A stretch of DNA of 64,000 nt from assembly GCF_029892045.1 (NCBI RefSeq), contig NZ_CP120368.1:1796001-1860000 (forward strand), read 5' to 3'. Source of the stretch: Sinorhizobium numidicum. Lineage in GTDB: Bacteria; Pseudomonadota; Alphaproteobacteria; Rhizobiales; Rhizobiaceae. This document shows, piece by piece, positions 25,515-35,637 of the stretch. Position 1 is the first letter of the stretch; each line of letters opens with the position of its first letter. Under the pieces are notes generated by a model. It was given only the letters and a program-made list of their open reading frames with translations, had not been told where the DNA came from and did not search any database. The position numbers and the translations under genes were made by a program.

Positions 25515-26434
25515 TGGGTATTGTCGAAGCAATCCTCTTGAGTGTGATCACGGCAGCAACACCGCTCGTTCTGGCTGCCGCGGGAGAGCTCGTCACAGAG
25601 CGATCGGGTGTGCTCAATCTCGGCGTCGAAGGCATGATGATCATGGGGGCGGTCTGCGCTTTCGCGGCGACGCAACTCAGCGGCTCGCCCTATATCGGCT
25701 TTCTTGCCGGCGTTGCCGCCGGGGCGCTGTTTTCGCTGCTGTTCGGTTTTCTGACGCTCACGCTCGTCGCCAACCAGGTCGCGACCGGTCTCGCGCTGAC
25801 GCTGCTCGGGCTCGGCGTGTCCGGCATGCTTGGCGAGAGTTTCCTGGGAATGCAGGGGATCAAGCTGCAACCGATCGTGATCCCGCTCTTTTCGGAAATT
25901 CCGTTCCTTGGGCCGCTGCTCTTCCGGCAGGACGTGATCTTCTATCTGTCGATTGCGATCGTCGCGGGCATTCATTGGTTCCTGTTCAAAAGCCGCACGG
26001 GGCTGAAGCTTCGCGCCGTCGGCGATAGCCATGCCTCGGCGCATGCGTTGGGCGTCGATGTCATTCGAACGCGGTATCTCGCAGTGTTGTTCGGCGGCGC
26101 TTGCGCTGGTCTTGCCGGCGCACAGCTTTCGCTGGTCTATACGCCGCAATGGGTGGAGAACATGTCAGCCGGCCGCGGCTGGATCGCGCTGGCGCTGGTG
26201 GTTTTCGCCTCATGGCGCCCCTGGCGCGTGGTCGCCGGAGGATACCTCTTCGGGGCCGTCTCGATCAGCCAGCTTCACGCGCAGGCCTTCGGCATCGGCA
26301 TTCCTTCGCAGTTCCTTTCTTCGCTTCCCTATGTCGCGACAATTGTCGTACTCATTCTCATATCGCACAACCGGCGCATGACCTTGATCAATACGCCGGC
26401 ATCGCTCGGCAAACCGTTTGTGCCGGACCGGTGA
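25514..26434 (+). CDS. BMP-type ABC importer permease 2
   Basis: This 306-residue permease is the partner of the upstream gene. It carries TPLVLAAAGELVTERSGVLNLGVEGMMIMGA (the second permease signature), LTLTLVANQVATGLALTLLG and VGDSHASAHALGVDV. About eight to nine TM helices are seen. The gene begins at the stop codon of permease 1 and ends 46 bp before the binding-protein gene. Confidence 0.9.
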   Translation: MGIVEAILLSVITAATPLVLAAAGELVTERSGVLNLGVEGMMIMGAVCAFAATQLSGSPYIGFLAGVAAGALFSLLFGFLTLTLVANQVATGLALTLLGLGVSGMLGESFLGMQGIKLQPIVIPLFSEIPFLGPLLFRQDVIFYLSIAIVAGIHWFLFKSRTGLKLRAVGDSHASAHALGVDVIRTRYLAVLFGGACAGLAGAQLSLVYTPQWVENMSAGRGWIALALVVFASWRPWRVVAGGYLFGAVSISQLHAQAFGIGIPSQFLSSLPYVATIVVLILISHNRRMTLINTPASLGKPFVPDR

Positions 26435-26480
26435 ACCAACAACAGCCAGACGGACATCTCTCAAACCGACAGAGGTAAAA

Positions 26481-27551
26481 ATGAAAAAACTACTCCTCGC
26501 CCTCGCAACCACGACGGCCGTGCTCGGCTTCGCAGCGGCCGCAAGCGCTCAGGAAAAGGCCAAGATCTGCTTCGTCTATGTGGGTTCGAAGACCGACGGC
26601 GGGTGGACCCAGGCGCATGACATTGGCCGCCAGCAGGTTGAAAAGGAACTCGGCGACAAGGTCGAAACCCCGTTCCTCGAAAATGTCCCCGAAGGTCCGG
26701 ATGCGGAGCGCGCGATCGAACGCCTGGCGCGCTCTGGCTGCGGATTGATCTTTACGACGTCCTTCGGCTTCATGGACGCGACGATCAAGATCGCGCAGAA
26801 GTTCCCGGACGTGAAGTTCGAGCACGCGACCGGTTATAAGACGGCGCCGAACGTCGCGACCTATAACAGCCGCTTCTACGAAGGCCGCTACATCCAGGGC
26901 CAGATCGCTGCCAAGATGTCTGAGAAGGGCGTTGCCGGCTACATCGCGTCCTTCCCGATTCCGGAAGTGGTGATGGGCATCAACTCCTTCGTGATCGGCG
27001 CCCGCTCGGTCAATCCGGACTTCAAGATCAAGGTCGTATGGGCGAACACCTGGTTCGATCCAGGCAAGGAGGCGGATGCCGCCAAGGCGCTCATAGACCA
27101 GGGTGTCGACATTCTGACCCAGCATACCGACACGACCGCGCCGATGCAGGTCGCCGCCGAACGCGGCATTAAGGCGTTCGGGCAGGCGTCCGACATGATT
27201 GCCGCCGGCCCCAAGACCCAGTTGACTGCCATCGTCGATACCTGGGGCGCCTATTATGTGAAGCGCACGAAGGCCTTCCTCGACGGCAAGTGGGAAACGA
27301 CGTCAAGCTGGGACGGCCTCAAGGATGGTATCCTGACCATGGCGCCTTACACCAACATGCCGGACGACGTGAAGGCGATGGCCGAAGCGACAGAAGCCAA
27401 GATCAAGTCCGGCGAATTGAAGCCGTTCACCGGCCCGCTCAATAAGCAAGATGGTACCCCGTGGCTCAAGCAAGGCGAGACGGCTGATGACCCCACGCTC
27501 CTCGGCATGAACTTCTATGTCGAGGGCGTCGACGACAAGCTGCCGCAATAA
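26481..27551 (+). CDS. BMP-family substrate-binding protein
   Basis: This 356-residue periplasmic protein (Bmp/Med/PnrA family) has a signal peptide (residues 1-22, ending ASAQ). A two-lobed ligand domain has the family marks VGSKTDGGWTQAHDIGRQ, LIFTTSFGFMDATIKIAQKFPDVKFEHATGYK and NSRFYEGRYIQGQIAAKMS. Binds purine nucleosides in characterised relatives. AGAGG lies 5' of the ATG at 26481. It ends the importer operon, followed by a strong terminator. Confidence 0.92.
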   Translation: MKKLLLALATTTAVLGFAAAASAQEKAKICFVYVGSKTDGGWTQAHDIGRQQVEKELGDKVETPFLENVPEGPDAERAIERLARSGCGLIFTTSFGFMDATIKIAQKFPDVKFEHATGYKTAPNVATYNSRFYEGRYIQGQIAAKMSEKGVAGYIASFPIPEVVMGINSFVIGARSVNPDFKIKVVWANTWFDPGKEADAAKALIDQGVDILTQHTDTTAPMQVAAERGIKAFGQASDMIAAGPKTQLTAIVDTWGAYYVKRTKAFLDGKWETTSSWDGLKDGILTMAPYTNMPDDVKAMAEATEAKIKSGELKPFTGPLNKQDGTPWLKQGETADDPTLLGMNFYVEGVDDKLPQ

Positions 27552-27594
27552 GATTGAAAGACCGCCTCTACAAGCAGCGGTTTGCGGAGCATGG

Positions 27595-27630
27595 CAGACC
27601 CCGCGCTGGTCGCGCGGGGTCTGTTCTTTT
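27595..27630 (+). terminator. Intrinsic terminator of the BMP importer operon
   Basis: CAGACCCCGCGC and GCGCGGGGTCTG form a perfect 12-bp stem with a 5-nt loop, followed by TTCTTTT, 43 nt after the stop. Confidence 0.9.
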
Positions 27631-27804
27631 CCTGACCGGTCTCGCAGCGCTGTCTTCCTGTGGCCCTCAGGCTTTCGGGAATCGAGTATTCGATCTACTG
27701 TTATTGATGCCGACGCTGGAACGGGGACAGCGGGTGGCGCTCCGATCGCTGAGTAGTGCCGCCGGCCGCAGCGATGGAGAGGAATTCTTGGGGAGGGGAT
27801 ACGG

Positions 27805-28560
27805 TTGAACAAGAACCTGCTTGAGACCGTGATATCCGGAACGCCAAAGCGGACGAGCCATGCTCAGGTCGTGGATCAGCTCGGCAAGGCGATTGTTTCA
27901 GGGGAATTTCCGATAGGGAGTATCCTGCCTGGCGACCCTGAGCTGGCGGCGCGCTTCCGGGTGTCGCGTACTGTCTTGCGCGAAGCGATGAAGACTCTCG
28001 CCGCCAAAGGTCTGGTCGTGCCGCGCGCCCGCATAGGCACCCGGGTCACGCCGCGAAAGCAATGGAACCTCTTCGACAGCGACATACTGAACTGGCATTT
28101 CGCCTGCGGCGTAGATGAGGATTTCCTTTACCATTTGAGTGAGGTGCGGCTTGCCTTCGAGACACATGCCGCGGCGTTGGCGGCAAGGAACGCATCCGAG
28201 GCCGAAATCAGCAGCATGATGCGGCTTGCGGTTGCCTTGGGAGATGTCAACCACACGGCGGAAAGCCTTGCCGTTGCCGACCTCAAATTTCACCTGGCCG
28301 TTCTCGACGCTTCCGGCAATCCCTTCCTGCGAACGGTCGGCAGCTTGATCGAGGCGGCCCTGGTCGGCGCTTTCAGGTTGAGTTCGCCGACCGCCGACAA
28401 AGGCGGCATTGATGAGGTTGCCCGCAATCACATCCGCATCGTCGAGGAAATCGGGCGGCGAGACGAGGCCGCAGCGCGGCAGGCTATGGAGCACGTTATT
28501 AAGGTCGGACGCGAGCGCATCCGTCAGGCGTTAGGCACAGGCAAGGGCGGAAAGGCGTGA
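27805..28560 (+). CDS. FadR-subfamily GntR transcriptional regulator
   Basis: This 251-residue regulator has an N-terminal winged helix (about 20-85; IVSGEFPIGSILPGDPELAARFRVSRTVLREAMKTLAAKGLV) and an FCD ligand domain. The FCD domain has metal-binding acidic/His positions (LNWHF, ...DLKFHLAVLDASGNPFL, NHIRIVEEI). The NLFDSDILNWHF segment is reminiscent of sugar-acid regulators such as DgoR. Start TTG with GGGAGGGG 8 nt before. It follows the importer terminator, so control of that operon is uncertain. Confidence 0.88.
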   Translation: MNKNLLETVISGTPKRTSHAQVVDQLGKAIVSGEFPIGSILPGDPELAARFRVSRTVLREAMKTLAAKGLVVPRARIGTRVTPRKQWNLFDSDILNWHFACGVDEDFLYHLSEVRLAFETHAAALAARNASEAEISSMMRLAVALGDVNHTAESLAVADLKFHLAVLDASGNPFLRTVGSLIEAALVGAFRLSSPTADKGGIDEVARNHIRIVEEIGRRDEAAARQAMEHVIKVGRERIRQALGTGKGGKA

Positions 28561-28704
28561 AGTCGTTTCGACCTTCCATGCCGGTCTGACTGTTTGGAAC
28601 AATCCAAATTGCGGGCGTGACCTTGCCCGACCTGCCGGCGTAGCCTATCTGGGAAGCGGTCGTTCCTGAAGGCGCGATCTCTCATCAATGGTGAACCGGA
28701 GATC

Positions 28705-29997
28705 ATGTCCGAGCTTCTCGTCATTCTCGTTCTGCTTTTAATCAACGCTTTTTTTGCGCTATCGGAAATGGCAATTGTCTCTGCAAGCAAACCGCTGCTT
28801 CGCCAGATGGTGAAACAGGGGAACGAGCGCGCCGAAGCCGCGCTGAAGCTGGCGGAGGACCCCGGCAAATTCCTGTCCACGGTGCAGGTCGGCATCACTC
28901 TGGTCGGGATCCTGGCGGGTGCCTACGGCGGCGCGACGATCGCGTCGAAGATAGCACCGGTCTTGAATGAAGTGACGTGGATCAATCCCTACGGTGACAC
29001 CGTCGCGGTGGCGATCGTCGTTACGTTCATCACTTTCCTGTCGGTCGTTATCGGTGAACTCATCCCGAAACAGATCGCGCTCAAGAATTCGGAAGCATTG
29101 GCAATGTTTGTCGCGCGACCGATGACATTGCTTTCTCGCATAACTGGGCCCGTCGTTTACCTGTTTGAAACCGCGGCTGCCGCGGCGATGCGCCTTTTCG
29201 GCATGCGGCCCGACGATGCCGATCACGTGACGGAAGAGGAGGTGCAGGCGATTATGGCGGAGGGCGTCGAGAGCGGCGCGATCGAGAAGAGCGAGCACGA
29301 GATGCTGCGGCGGATCATCCGTCTCGGTGATCGCAACGTGAAGTCGATCATGACTCATCGCACACAGATAAGCTTCATCGACGTCAACGACAGCCCGGAG
29401 GTGATCCGCCGCAAGATCCGGCAGGTTGGCCATTCCCGCTATCTCGTCATGGACGGTCCGACGGGTGACGTCCTCGGAGCAGTTCTGGCGAAGGAAATAT
29501 TGAACGCCCCGGAGGAAGAGGCTTTCGACGTGCGAGCTTATATCCGCGAAATCCTGACGTTGCCGGAGACGGCCTCGTGTCTTAAGGCGCTCGATGCCTT
29601 CAAGGCGTCAAGCATCAACATGGCGATGATCGTTGACGAATATGGCAGCACGGAGGGAATCATCACGACGGCCGACATTCTCGAGGCCATTGTCGGCGTA
29701 TTGCCATCGAACTATGACGATATCGAGCACGCCCTCATCCGACGGCGTGAGGACGGCAGCTATCTCGTCGACGGACGCACGCCGATCGACGAGATTCACC
29801 TGGAAATCGGCATAGACGGCATAGAAGCGGACGGCGACTTCGAAACCATAGCCGGCTTCCTTGTCCAGCAACTCCGCAAGACGCCGGAGGAGGGCGATAG
29901 CGCCGAGGCTCACGGTTATCGCTTCGAGGTGATCGACATGGACGGACGCCGCATCGACAAAATTCTCGTCAGCCGCTGCACGGAAGACGCATCCTGA
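28705..29997 (+). CDS. CorC/HlyC-type membrane protein with CBS pair
   Basis: This 430-residue protein has an N-terminal CNNM/DUF21 domain with three to four TM helices (about 1-190; LLINAFFALSEMAIVSASK, GITLVGILAGAYGG). Two CBS domains follow (about 205-330; MTHRTQISFIDVNDSPEVIRR; MAMIVDEYGSTEGIITTADILEAIVG), then a CorC_HlyC C-terminal domain. Such proteins act in magnesium/cobalt export or membrane ion homeostasis; haemolysin naming is historical. CGGAG precedes the ATG. Single gene with terminator. Confidence 0.9.
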   Translation: MSELLVILVLLLINAFFALSEMAIVSASKPLLRQMVKQGNERAEAALKLAEDPGKFLSTVQVGITLVGILAGAYGGATIASKIAPVLNEVTWINPYGDTVAVAIVVTFITFLSVVIGELIPKQIALKNSEALAMFVARPMTLLSRITGPVVYLFETAAAAAMRLFGMRPDDADHVTEEEVQAIMAEGVESGAIEKSEHEMLRRIIRLGDRNVKSIMTHRTQISFIDVNDSPEVIRRKIRQVGHSRYLVMDGPTGDVLGAVLAKEILNAPEEEAFDVRAYIREILTLPETASCLKALDAFKASSINMAMIVDEYGSTEGIITTADILEAIVGVLPSNYDDIEHALIRRREDGSYLVDGRTPIDEIHLEIGIDGIEADGDFETIAGFLVQQLRKTPEEGDSAEAHGYRFEVIDMDGRRIDKILVSRCTEDAS

Positions 29998-30030
29998 GGT
30001 TCAACCCGTTTCAGCCAGCGAAAAAAGCAA

Positions 30031-30059
30031 AAGGCCGGGCAAGACCCGACCTTTCCTCA
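30031..30059 (+). terminator. Probable terminator after CorC-like gene
   Basis: AAAGGCCGGG and CCCGACCTTT pair with one mismatch around a 5-nt loop, 34 nt after the stop codon. The T-tract is short, but the run of A before the stem makes it usable on the other strand too. Confidence 0.6.
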
Positions 30060-30173
30060 AACCACTGCGGTGTCTGCTAGTTCATCCGTAGTCAGCCACC
30101 CGGCAGATGATTGAGTGCTTTCTTATTATAAGCATAGCATGACAGGGGTATGACGGAGTGCCTGTTGCGCCGT

Positions 30174-31394
30174 TCAAGCTGGATCTCTGAGCCCGAGCAC
30201 GTCGCATGTGTCGCCGCTTGATGCCTCTGGAGCGTTCGGCCGCCGAACAATAAGGCCATCGGACTGCGCGAAGATTTTCACCATCGACGAATCCTGACGC
30301 GTGAAGGGATGCGCCAGAAGGAGGCCGTCCGGTCCGACCGTCAGGCGCGCGCGTATATAATCCTGACGACGATCGTTGGCCGGCAAAGGTGCGGCGAGGC
30401 GCGCCGAGATGATGCGGGAGCGCGGCGGCAGCAGCGCGAGCTTGCGCGTCAGAGGCTCCAAGAAGAGCAGCGCACAGACGAGGCTCGATACAGGATTGCC
30501 GGGCAGGCCGAGCACCGTCATGCCGGCAAGTTCGCCTACCATAAGCGGTTTACCCGGACGCATGGCAATGCGCCAGAAATCAAGCGTCATGCCGCAACCG
30601 AGAAGCGTCGATTGGACAAGATCGTGATCGCCAACGGAGGCCCCGCCGAGCGTGACGAGCACGTCGGCTTCGGCCATCTGCGCTTTGGCGACGGCAGCGG
30701 CAATCGCCTCCCGATCGTCGGGAACAATTCCCAGATCCAGGATTTCCGCGCCGTTTTCACGGGCAATCGCAGCGACGCCGAAGGTGTTCGACGCAATGAT
30801 CTGGTCGGCGCCGGGGGAACTGCCTGGCGGCAGAAGCTCGTCGCCGGTAGCGACGATCGCAATTCGCGGTCGCGCAAAGACCGGCAAGCCCTCATGATTC
30901 ATGCTGGCGGCAAGAGTCAAGCGGCCGGCATCGAGGACGTTTCCACGGCTAAGCGCAACGTCGCCCGCCTCGAAGTCCTGGCCCGATGACCGGATATGGC
31001 GGCCTTTTGCCGGCGCAAACAAGGTACGGATGCGGCCGTCCGGCAGGCTCTCCGTATCTTCCTGGATAATGACCGTGTCCGCCCCGGCGGGGAGCGGCGC
31101 ACCGGTAAAGATGCGCACCGCTTCACCACGTCTGACCTCTCCACGAAATCCGCGTCCCGCGGCCGACTGACCGACGACGGCAAGCTCCGCACCGGCGTCG
31201 GAAATATCCTCGTGGCGAACGGCATAGCCGTCCATGGCGGAATTGTCGAAGGGGGGGTGCGTTAGCCGTGCGGCGATGTCTTCCGCCAGGACCCGGCCGA
31301 GGCAATCATGGAGCGAAAGCCGTTCCGTCCCGTGTGGCGGCCGGGCTTTCGCGATAACCCTGGATTGGGCGTCTTCGACCGAAAGCAGCGACAT
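30174..31394 (-). CDS. moeA: Molybdopterin molybdenumtransferase
   Basis: This 406-residue MoeA inserts molybdate into adenylated molybdopterin. Seen are the N-terminal domain (LGRVLAEDIAARLTHPPFDNSAMDGYAV), the GAPLPAGADTVIIQED segment and the MoCF domain. The MoCF domain has VTLGGASVGDHDLV and the conserved LPGNPVSSLVC. The start overlaps the moaC stop by 1 bp (TGATG), so translation is coupled. Last gene of the ppiD-trpD-trpC-moaC-moeA run. Confidence 0.95.
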   Translation of the reverse strand: MSLLSVEDAQSRVIAKARPPHGTERLSLHDCLGRVLAEDIAARLTHPPFDNSAMDGYAVRHEDISDAGAELAVVGQSAAGRGFRGEVRRGEAVRIFTGAPLPAGADTVIIQEDTESLPDGRIRTLFAPAKGRHIRSSGQDFEAGDVALSRGNVLDAGRLTLAASMNHEGLPVFARPRIAIVATGDELLPPGSSPGADQIIASNTFGVAAIARENGAEILDLGIVPDDREAIAAAVAKAQMAEADVLVTLGGASVGDHDLVQSTLLGCGMTLDFWRIAMRPGKPLMVGELAGMTVLGLPGNPVSSLVCALLFLEPLTRKLALLPPRSRIISARLAAPLPANDRRQDYIRARLTVGPDGLLLAHPFTRQDSSMVKIFAQSDGLIVRRPNAPEASSGDTCDVLGLRDPA

Positions 31395-31888
31395 CAGTGC
31401 GCGTCTCCCTGGCGCCGATAATCGCCCGAGCGTCCGCCGGACTTGCTAATAAGCTGAATTCCGCCGATCTCCATCTCGCGGTCCGCGGCCTTGGCCATGT
31501 CATATACCGTCAGGCATGCAATGCTGACCGCGGTCAGCGCCTCCATCTCGACGCCCGTTCTCCCGGTCAGCTTTGCCATCGCCTCGACACGCAGGCCAGG
31601 AAGCGCTTCGTCCGGTACGATATCCACCGACACCTTCGTCAGCATCAGCGGATGGCAGAGCGGAATGAGATTTGATGTCTGCTTCGCTGCCATGATTCCG
31701 GCCAGCCGGGCAATGCCAATGACATCGCCCTTCTTCGCATTGCCCTCGAGAATGAGCTTCAGCGTTTCCGAGCGCATCCTGACGAAGCCTTCCGCCACGG
31801 CGACGCGCACCGTTTCGGCCTTGTCCCCGACGTCGACCATGTTCGCTTCGCCGGAATTGTCGATATGGGTGAGGGAGGGGCCGCTCAT
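31394..31888 (-). CDS. moaC: Cyclic pyranopterin monophosphate synthase
   Basis: This 164-residue MoaC converts the MoaA product to cyclic pyranopterin monophosphate. Characteristic segments are [21 protein letters not shown] at the N-terminus, the active-site [13 protein letters not shown] and the [21 protein letters not shown] helix. The end has the [11 protein letters not shown] strand. Both ends overlap neighbours by one base (trpC upstream, moeA downstream). Confidence 0.95.
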   Translation of the reverse strand: MSGPSLTHIDNSGEANMVDVGDKAETVRVAVAEGFVRMRSETLKLILEGNAKKGDVIGIARLAGIMAAKQTSNLIPLCHPLMLTKVSVDIVPDEALPGLRVEAMAKLTGRTGVEMEALTAVSIACLTVYDMAKAADREMEIGGIQLISKSGGRSGDYRRQGDAH

Positions 31889-32703
31889 TATTCTGCCGCC
31901 AGAACGCTTCCGGAGCCGGTCAGGAGCGCACGCGTCGCCGCCTCCACATCGTCCTTTCTCATCAGACTTTCTCCAACCAGGAAAGTCGTGATGCCGCTCC
32001 TCTCGAGGCGTCTGCAGTCGCCATGGCTAAAGATGCCGCTTTCGCCGACCAGCAGCCGGTCGGCCGGAACCATTGGCGCAAGCTTTTCGGAAACGGCAAG
32101 ATCGACGTTGAAAGTTCTGAGATTGCGGTTGTTGATCCCGACCAGCGGTGAGGCCAGTCGGAGCGCGCGCTCCATCTCCTCCGCGTCGTGGACCTCGATC
32201 AGAACGTCGATTCCAAGCGCAAATGCCGTATCTTCGAGCCGCCGCGCATCATCGTCCGTAAGGGATGCCATGATCAGCAAGATGCAATCGGCGCCCCAGG
32301 CACGGGCTTCAAACACCTGGTATGTGTCGAACATAAAGTCCTTGCGTAGCGCCGGAAGCGGGCAGGCAGCGCGCGCAGCCGTCAGGAATTCCGGTGCGCC
32401 CTGAAAGCTCGGCGTATCCGTGAGAACGGAAAGGCAGGCCGCGCCAGCCGCGGCATAAGCCTGCGCCAAAGCCGGCGGATCGAAGTCCGGCCGAATCAGC
32501 CCTTTCGAGGGACTTGCCTTCTTGATTTCCGCGATCAGGCCGAATTCACCTTTCTCCCGGCGCAAGGCAAGCGCGTCATGGAAACCGCGCGGAGGCGATT
32601 GATCAGCGATCCGCGCCTTCAGTTCCTCAAGCGGAACGCGCGATTTCGCCGCCGCGATCTCGTCACGCTTGTAGACTTCGATCTTGCGCAGGATGTCGGT
32701 CAT
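31888..32703 (-). CDS. trpC: Indole-3-glycerol phosphate synthase
   Basis: This 271-residue single (beta/alpha)8 barrel closes the indole ring in tryptophan synthesis. The family signature strands are [12 protein letters not shown] (catalytic Lys), [14 protein letters not shown] (Lys) and [16 protein letters not shown] (catalytic Asn/Arg region). The last is VGESGI. It is not fused to trpF. It starts 9 bp after trpD. Confidence 0.96.
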   Translation of the reverse strand: MTDILRKIEVYKRDEIAAAKSRVPLEELKARIADQSPPRGFHDALALRREKGEFGLIAEIKKASPSKGLIRPDFDPPALAQAYAAAGAACLSVLTDTPSFQGAPEFLTAARAACPLPALRKDFMFDTYQVFEARAWGADCILLIMASLTDDDARRLEDTAFALGIDVLIEVHDAEEMERALRLASPLVGINNRNLRTFNVDLAVSEKLAPMVPADRLLVGESGIFSHGDCRRLERSGITTFLVGESLMRKDDVEAATRALLTGSGSVLAAE

Positions 32704-32712
32704 ATCTTTTCC

Positions 32713-33726
32713 TCAAGCGGCGTTGGAAACGGTGATCAACCGCTGCAAGGCCGTCTTCGCAGCACCGCTCGAAAGCGATTGCCGGGCGAGCGCCATGCCC
32801 TCGGCAAGATCATTGGCGCGCCCCGCTATCATCAATGAAGCGGCAGCGTTCGCAAGCGAAATATCCCGATAGGCATTCTCGGCTCCGTCGAGCACCGCCT
32901 GCAGGGCGACCGCGTTGTGCGCTCCGTCGCCTCCCTTCAATGCGTCAAGGGCGACTGTGGGAAGACCGAAATCGGCCGGCGTCAATTCGAACGTCGTAAT
33001 TTTTCCATCCTTGAGCGCGGCGACCTTCGTCACGCCGGTCGTGGTGATTTCGTCGAGCCCTTCGCCGTGAACGACCCAGACGCGCTCCGAGCCGAGATCG
33101 CGCAGAACCTCCGCGAGCGGGATGACCCATTGCGGCGCGTAGACGCCGACGAGCTGATATTTGACGCCGGCCGGATTGGAGAGCGGGCCGAGCAGGTTGA
33201 AGATCGTTCGCGTTCCAAGCTCGACCCGTGTCGGACCGACATGCCGCATGGCCGAATGGTGCTGTTGGGCGAACATGAAACCGAGGCCCGCCTCGCGGAT
33301 GCAACGGCCGATCGCCTCGGGTCCGATATCGAGCTTGACGCCGAGGCAGGAGAGCGCATCGGCGGTTCCGGATTTCGAACTCAGCGCTCGGTTGCCATGC
33401 TTGGCGACAGGCACGCCTGAACCGGCAACGATCAGCGAAGCAAGCGTCGAAATGTTATAGGTGCCGGCACCGTCGCCGCCGGTTCCGACGATGTCGATCG
33501 CCCCCTCCGGCGCCTCGACCGGCAGCATGCGCGCCCGCATCGCGCTCACAGCCCCGACGATTTCATCCACGGTCTCACCACGCACGCGAAGCGCCATGAG
33601 GAAACCGCCGATCTGCGAGGGCGTCGCCGCTCCGGACATGATGATCTCGAAGGCCGCCCGCGCGTCGTCGCGATTGAGCGCCTCGCGAGCTGCGACTTTC
33701 GCGACGAACGGCTTCAAATCACTCAT
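32713..33726 (-). CDS. trpD: Anthranilate phosphoribosyltransferase
   Basis: This 337-residue enzyme joins anthranilate to PRPP. Seen are the Gly-rich PRPP loop [16 protein letters not shown], the [19 protein letters not shown] segment and [19 protein letters not shown]. It is not fused to a glutaminase domain. The trpDC pair is coupled to molybdenum-cofactor genes, a common alphaproteobacterial order. Confidence 0.96.
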   Translation of the reverse strand: MSDLKPFVAKVAAREALNRDDARAAFEIIMSGAATPSQIGGFLMALRVRGETVDEIVGAVSAMRARMLPVEAPEGAIDIVGTGGDGAGTYNISTLASLIVAGSGVPVAKHGNRALSSKSGTADALSCLGVKLDIGPEAIGRCIREAGLGFMFAQQHHSAMRHVGPTRVELGTRTIFNLLGPLSNPAGVKYQLVGVYAPQWVIPLAEVLRDLGSERVWVVHGEGLDEITTTGVTKVAALKDGKITTFELTPADFGLPTVALDALKGGDGAHNAVALQAVLDGAENAYRDISLANAAASLMIAGRANDLAEGMALARQSLSSGAAKTALQRLITVSNAA

Positions 33727-33744
33727 AAGTATATCCCTCCGCCG

Positions 33745-35637
33745 TCATCGCTGCGCCAGTGCCGTTTCGGCAAGCGTCTGGTTGATCGATACGCCATAAG
33801 CTGCCTGCAGGGTAGCGACCATCTGGTCGAGAATGTCGTCTCCGCTGGCGCGCGCGACGGCTTCGATCTGACGGTTGTCGTCTTCGAGGACATTGGTCGG
33901 CGCGCTATCGTCGACCGCCGTGACCTGAAGCAGGATCTGGCCTTCGCCGCCAACGCCCGGTGCATTGGTGACATGACCGTTCGGCCCGTCGAAGGCTGCC
34001 GCAACGGCAGCCGGGCTCAGAGCAGCGTCCTCGGTCGATCGAGTCAGCCCGACCTTGGTCTCCACCACGAGGCCAAGCTCACTTGCAATATCCGCGAGTT
34101 TCGCGCCTTTTTTGACACGCTCCTTGAGCTCCGTCGCCTTCGTCGCCAGCGCTGCCCGCTGCTGTTCGGCGGTCCAGTCTGCCGCGACCTCATCGCGCAC
34201 CTCGTCAAGCGTGCGGTCGCGAGCGGGGATCACTTCCTCGAGGTCGAACCACGCAGACCCGTCGCGTCCGATATTGACGGAGAGCGTATCGACCCCGACC
34301 TCGGCCTGGAAAACCTCCTGGAGAAGAGTGCGCGCCTCCGGAATTCCCTTCACTTCGTCGCCGTTCGGATCCTTGCCAGTGGAGTCGACCGCATCGATGG
34401 TGACGAGCTTCAACTTCAATTGATCGGCCACTTCCTTGACCGTAGCGCCGGCGGCACGCTCGTCCTCGATCTTGTCATGAAGGCCGACGAGTTGCTCGCG
34501 CGCGGCCGAAAGCGCGATGTCCTTCCGCAGTTCTTCCTTCACTTCATCGAAACTACGAACCTTTTCCGGCCGAATATTGGTTACGCGCAGGATGACCGGC
34601 CCGAATGCTCCTTCAACGACGGGGGTTACACCGCCGTCAACGGTAACGGCGAAGGCGGCATCTGCGATCTTGGCGTCAGGCATCCGCTCCTTGGTGAAAT
34701 CGCCGAGCAGAACGTCTGCCGCGGTCTTGCCCTGCTCTTTGATGATATCATCAAAAGAGGTGCCGGCAGCGAGTTTCGTCGATGCAGCATCGGCCGCTTC
34801 GCGCGATGGGAAGGCAAGCTGTTCGACGGTTCTCGTGGCCGGCGAGCGGAAGGTTTCCTTGCGCTTCTCATAGTCCGCACGAAGCTCTTCGTCCGAGACG
34901 ATCCCGGTCGCAAGCAGGTCTTCCGGCTCCAGCTTGATAAAGCTGAACTTGCGATATTCGGGAGCGCGATAGTTCGCCTTGTGGCTTTCGAACCACGGCG
35001 CGAGCACATCGTCGGCCGGCGCCTTGACCGGGTCGATATTCGCGTTCGAGAGGAGGAGATAGTCGATGGAGCGCTTTTCGTGGCGATATTTGCTGACCGC
35101 GTCGACGAGGATCTTGGGAGCGGTGAACCCATCGGAAAGCGCATCGACGATCTGCGTCCGAACGGCCACTTGGCTGCGGTTGTTGATGTAGTCCTGTTCG
35201 CTCAGCCCGGCGTTGCGCAATACGCTTGAGAAGGTCAGCCGATCGAACTGGCCGTTGACGCTGTGAAAGGCGGGGTCCTCGCCGATGAGCCTGGCGAGCC
35301 GGTCTTCGGACAGGCCGAGATTCATGTTTTCGGCGAGCTGATCCAAGGCGGCGCCTGCAACGAGCTGAGAATAAACCTGTGCTTCCACGCCGAAAGCACG
35401 AGCCTGCTGCCGCGTCAGAGGGGTTCCGAGCTGCCTCGAAAGCAGACTCAATTGGCGCTCATAGGCCAGGCGAAAATCGCTGGGAGACACCTTGATGTCG
35501 CCTACGGTCACCACTGCGTTGGGCGTGTTCGCGACCATCAATGTTTGCCCGCCCCACACCATGAATGAGACGACGAGAATGGCCATGAGGCCTTTGACGA
35601 CCCAGGTCTGGGCGGCTTTTCTCAGGAAATCGAGCAT
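33745..35637 (-). CDS. ppiD: SurA/PpiD-type periplasmic folding factor (peptidyl-prolyl isomerase)
   Basis: This 630-residue protein has one N-terminal anchor (TWVVKGLMAILVVSFMVWGG, about 11-30), a SurA_N-like chaperone region (about 35-160) and a parvulin/PPIC region (about 240-370; LLGDFTKERMPDAKIADAAFAVTVDGGVTPVVEGAFGPVILRV). A long C-terminal part follows. It assists folding of exported outer-membrane proteins at the inner-membrane face. The gene heads the leftward run, with 18 bp to trpD. Confidence 0.9.
   Translation of the reverse strand: MLDFLRKAAQTWVVKGLMAILVVSFMVWGGQTLMVANTPNAVVTVGDIKVSPSDFRLAYERQLSLLSRQLGTPLTRQQARAFGVEAQVYSQLVAGAALDQLAENMNLGLSEDRLARLIGEDPAFHSVNGQFDRLTFSSVLRNAGLSEQDYINNRSQVAVRTQIVDALSDGFTAPKILVDAVSKYRHEKRSIDYLLLSNANIDPVKAPADDVLAPWFESHKANYRAPEYRKFSFIKLEPEDLLATGIVSDEELRADYEKRKETFRSPATRTVEQLAFPSREAADAASTKLAAGTSFDDIIKEQGKTAADVLLGDFTKERMPDAKIADAAFAVTVDGGVTPVVEGAFGPVILRVTNIRPEKVRSFDEVKEELRKDIALSAAREQLVGLHDKIEDERAAGATVKEVADQLKLKLVTIDAVDSTGKDPNGDEVKGIPEARTLLQEVFQAEVGVDTLSVNIGRDGSAWFDLEEVIPARDRTLDEVRDEVAADWTAEQQRAALATKATELKERVKKGAKLADIASELGLVVETKVGLTRSTEDAALSPAAVAAAFDGPNGHVTNAPGVGGEGQILLQVTAVDDSAPTNVLEDDNRQIEAVARASGDDILDQMVATLQAAYGVSINQTLAETALAQR

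Noticed and set aside
33973..35229. 418-residue plus-strand frame opposite ppiD
   Set aside because: Antisense shadow of ppiD with no ribosome-binding site or recognisable fold.
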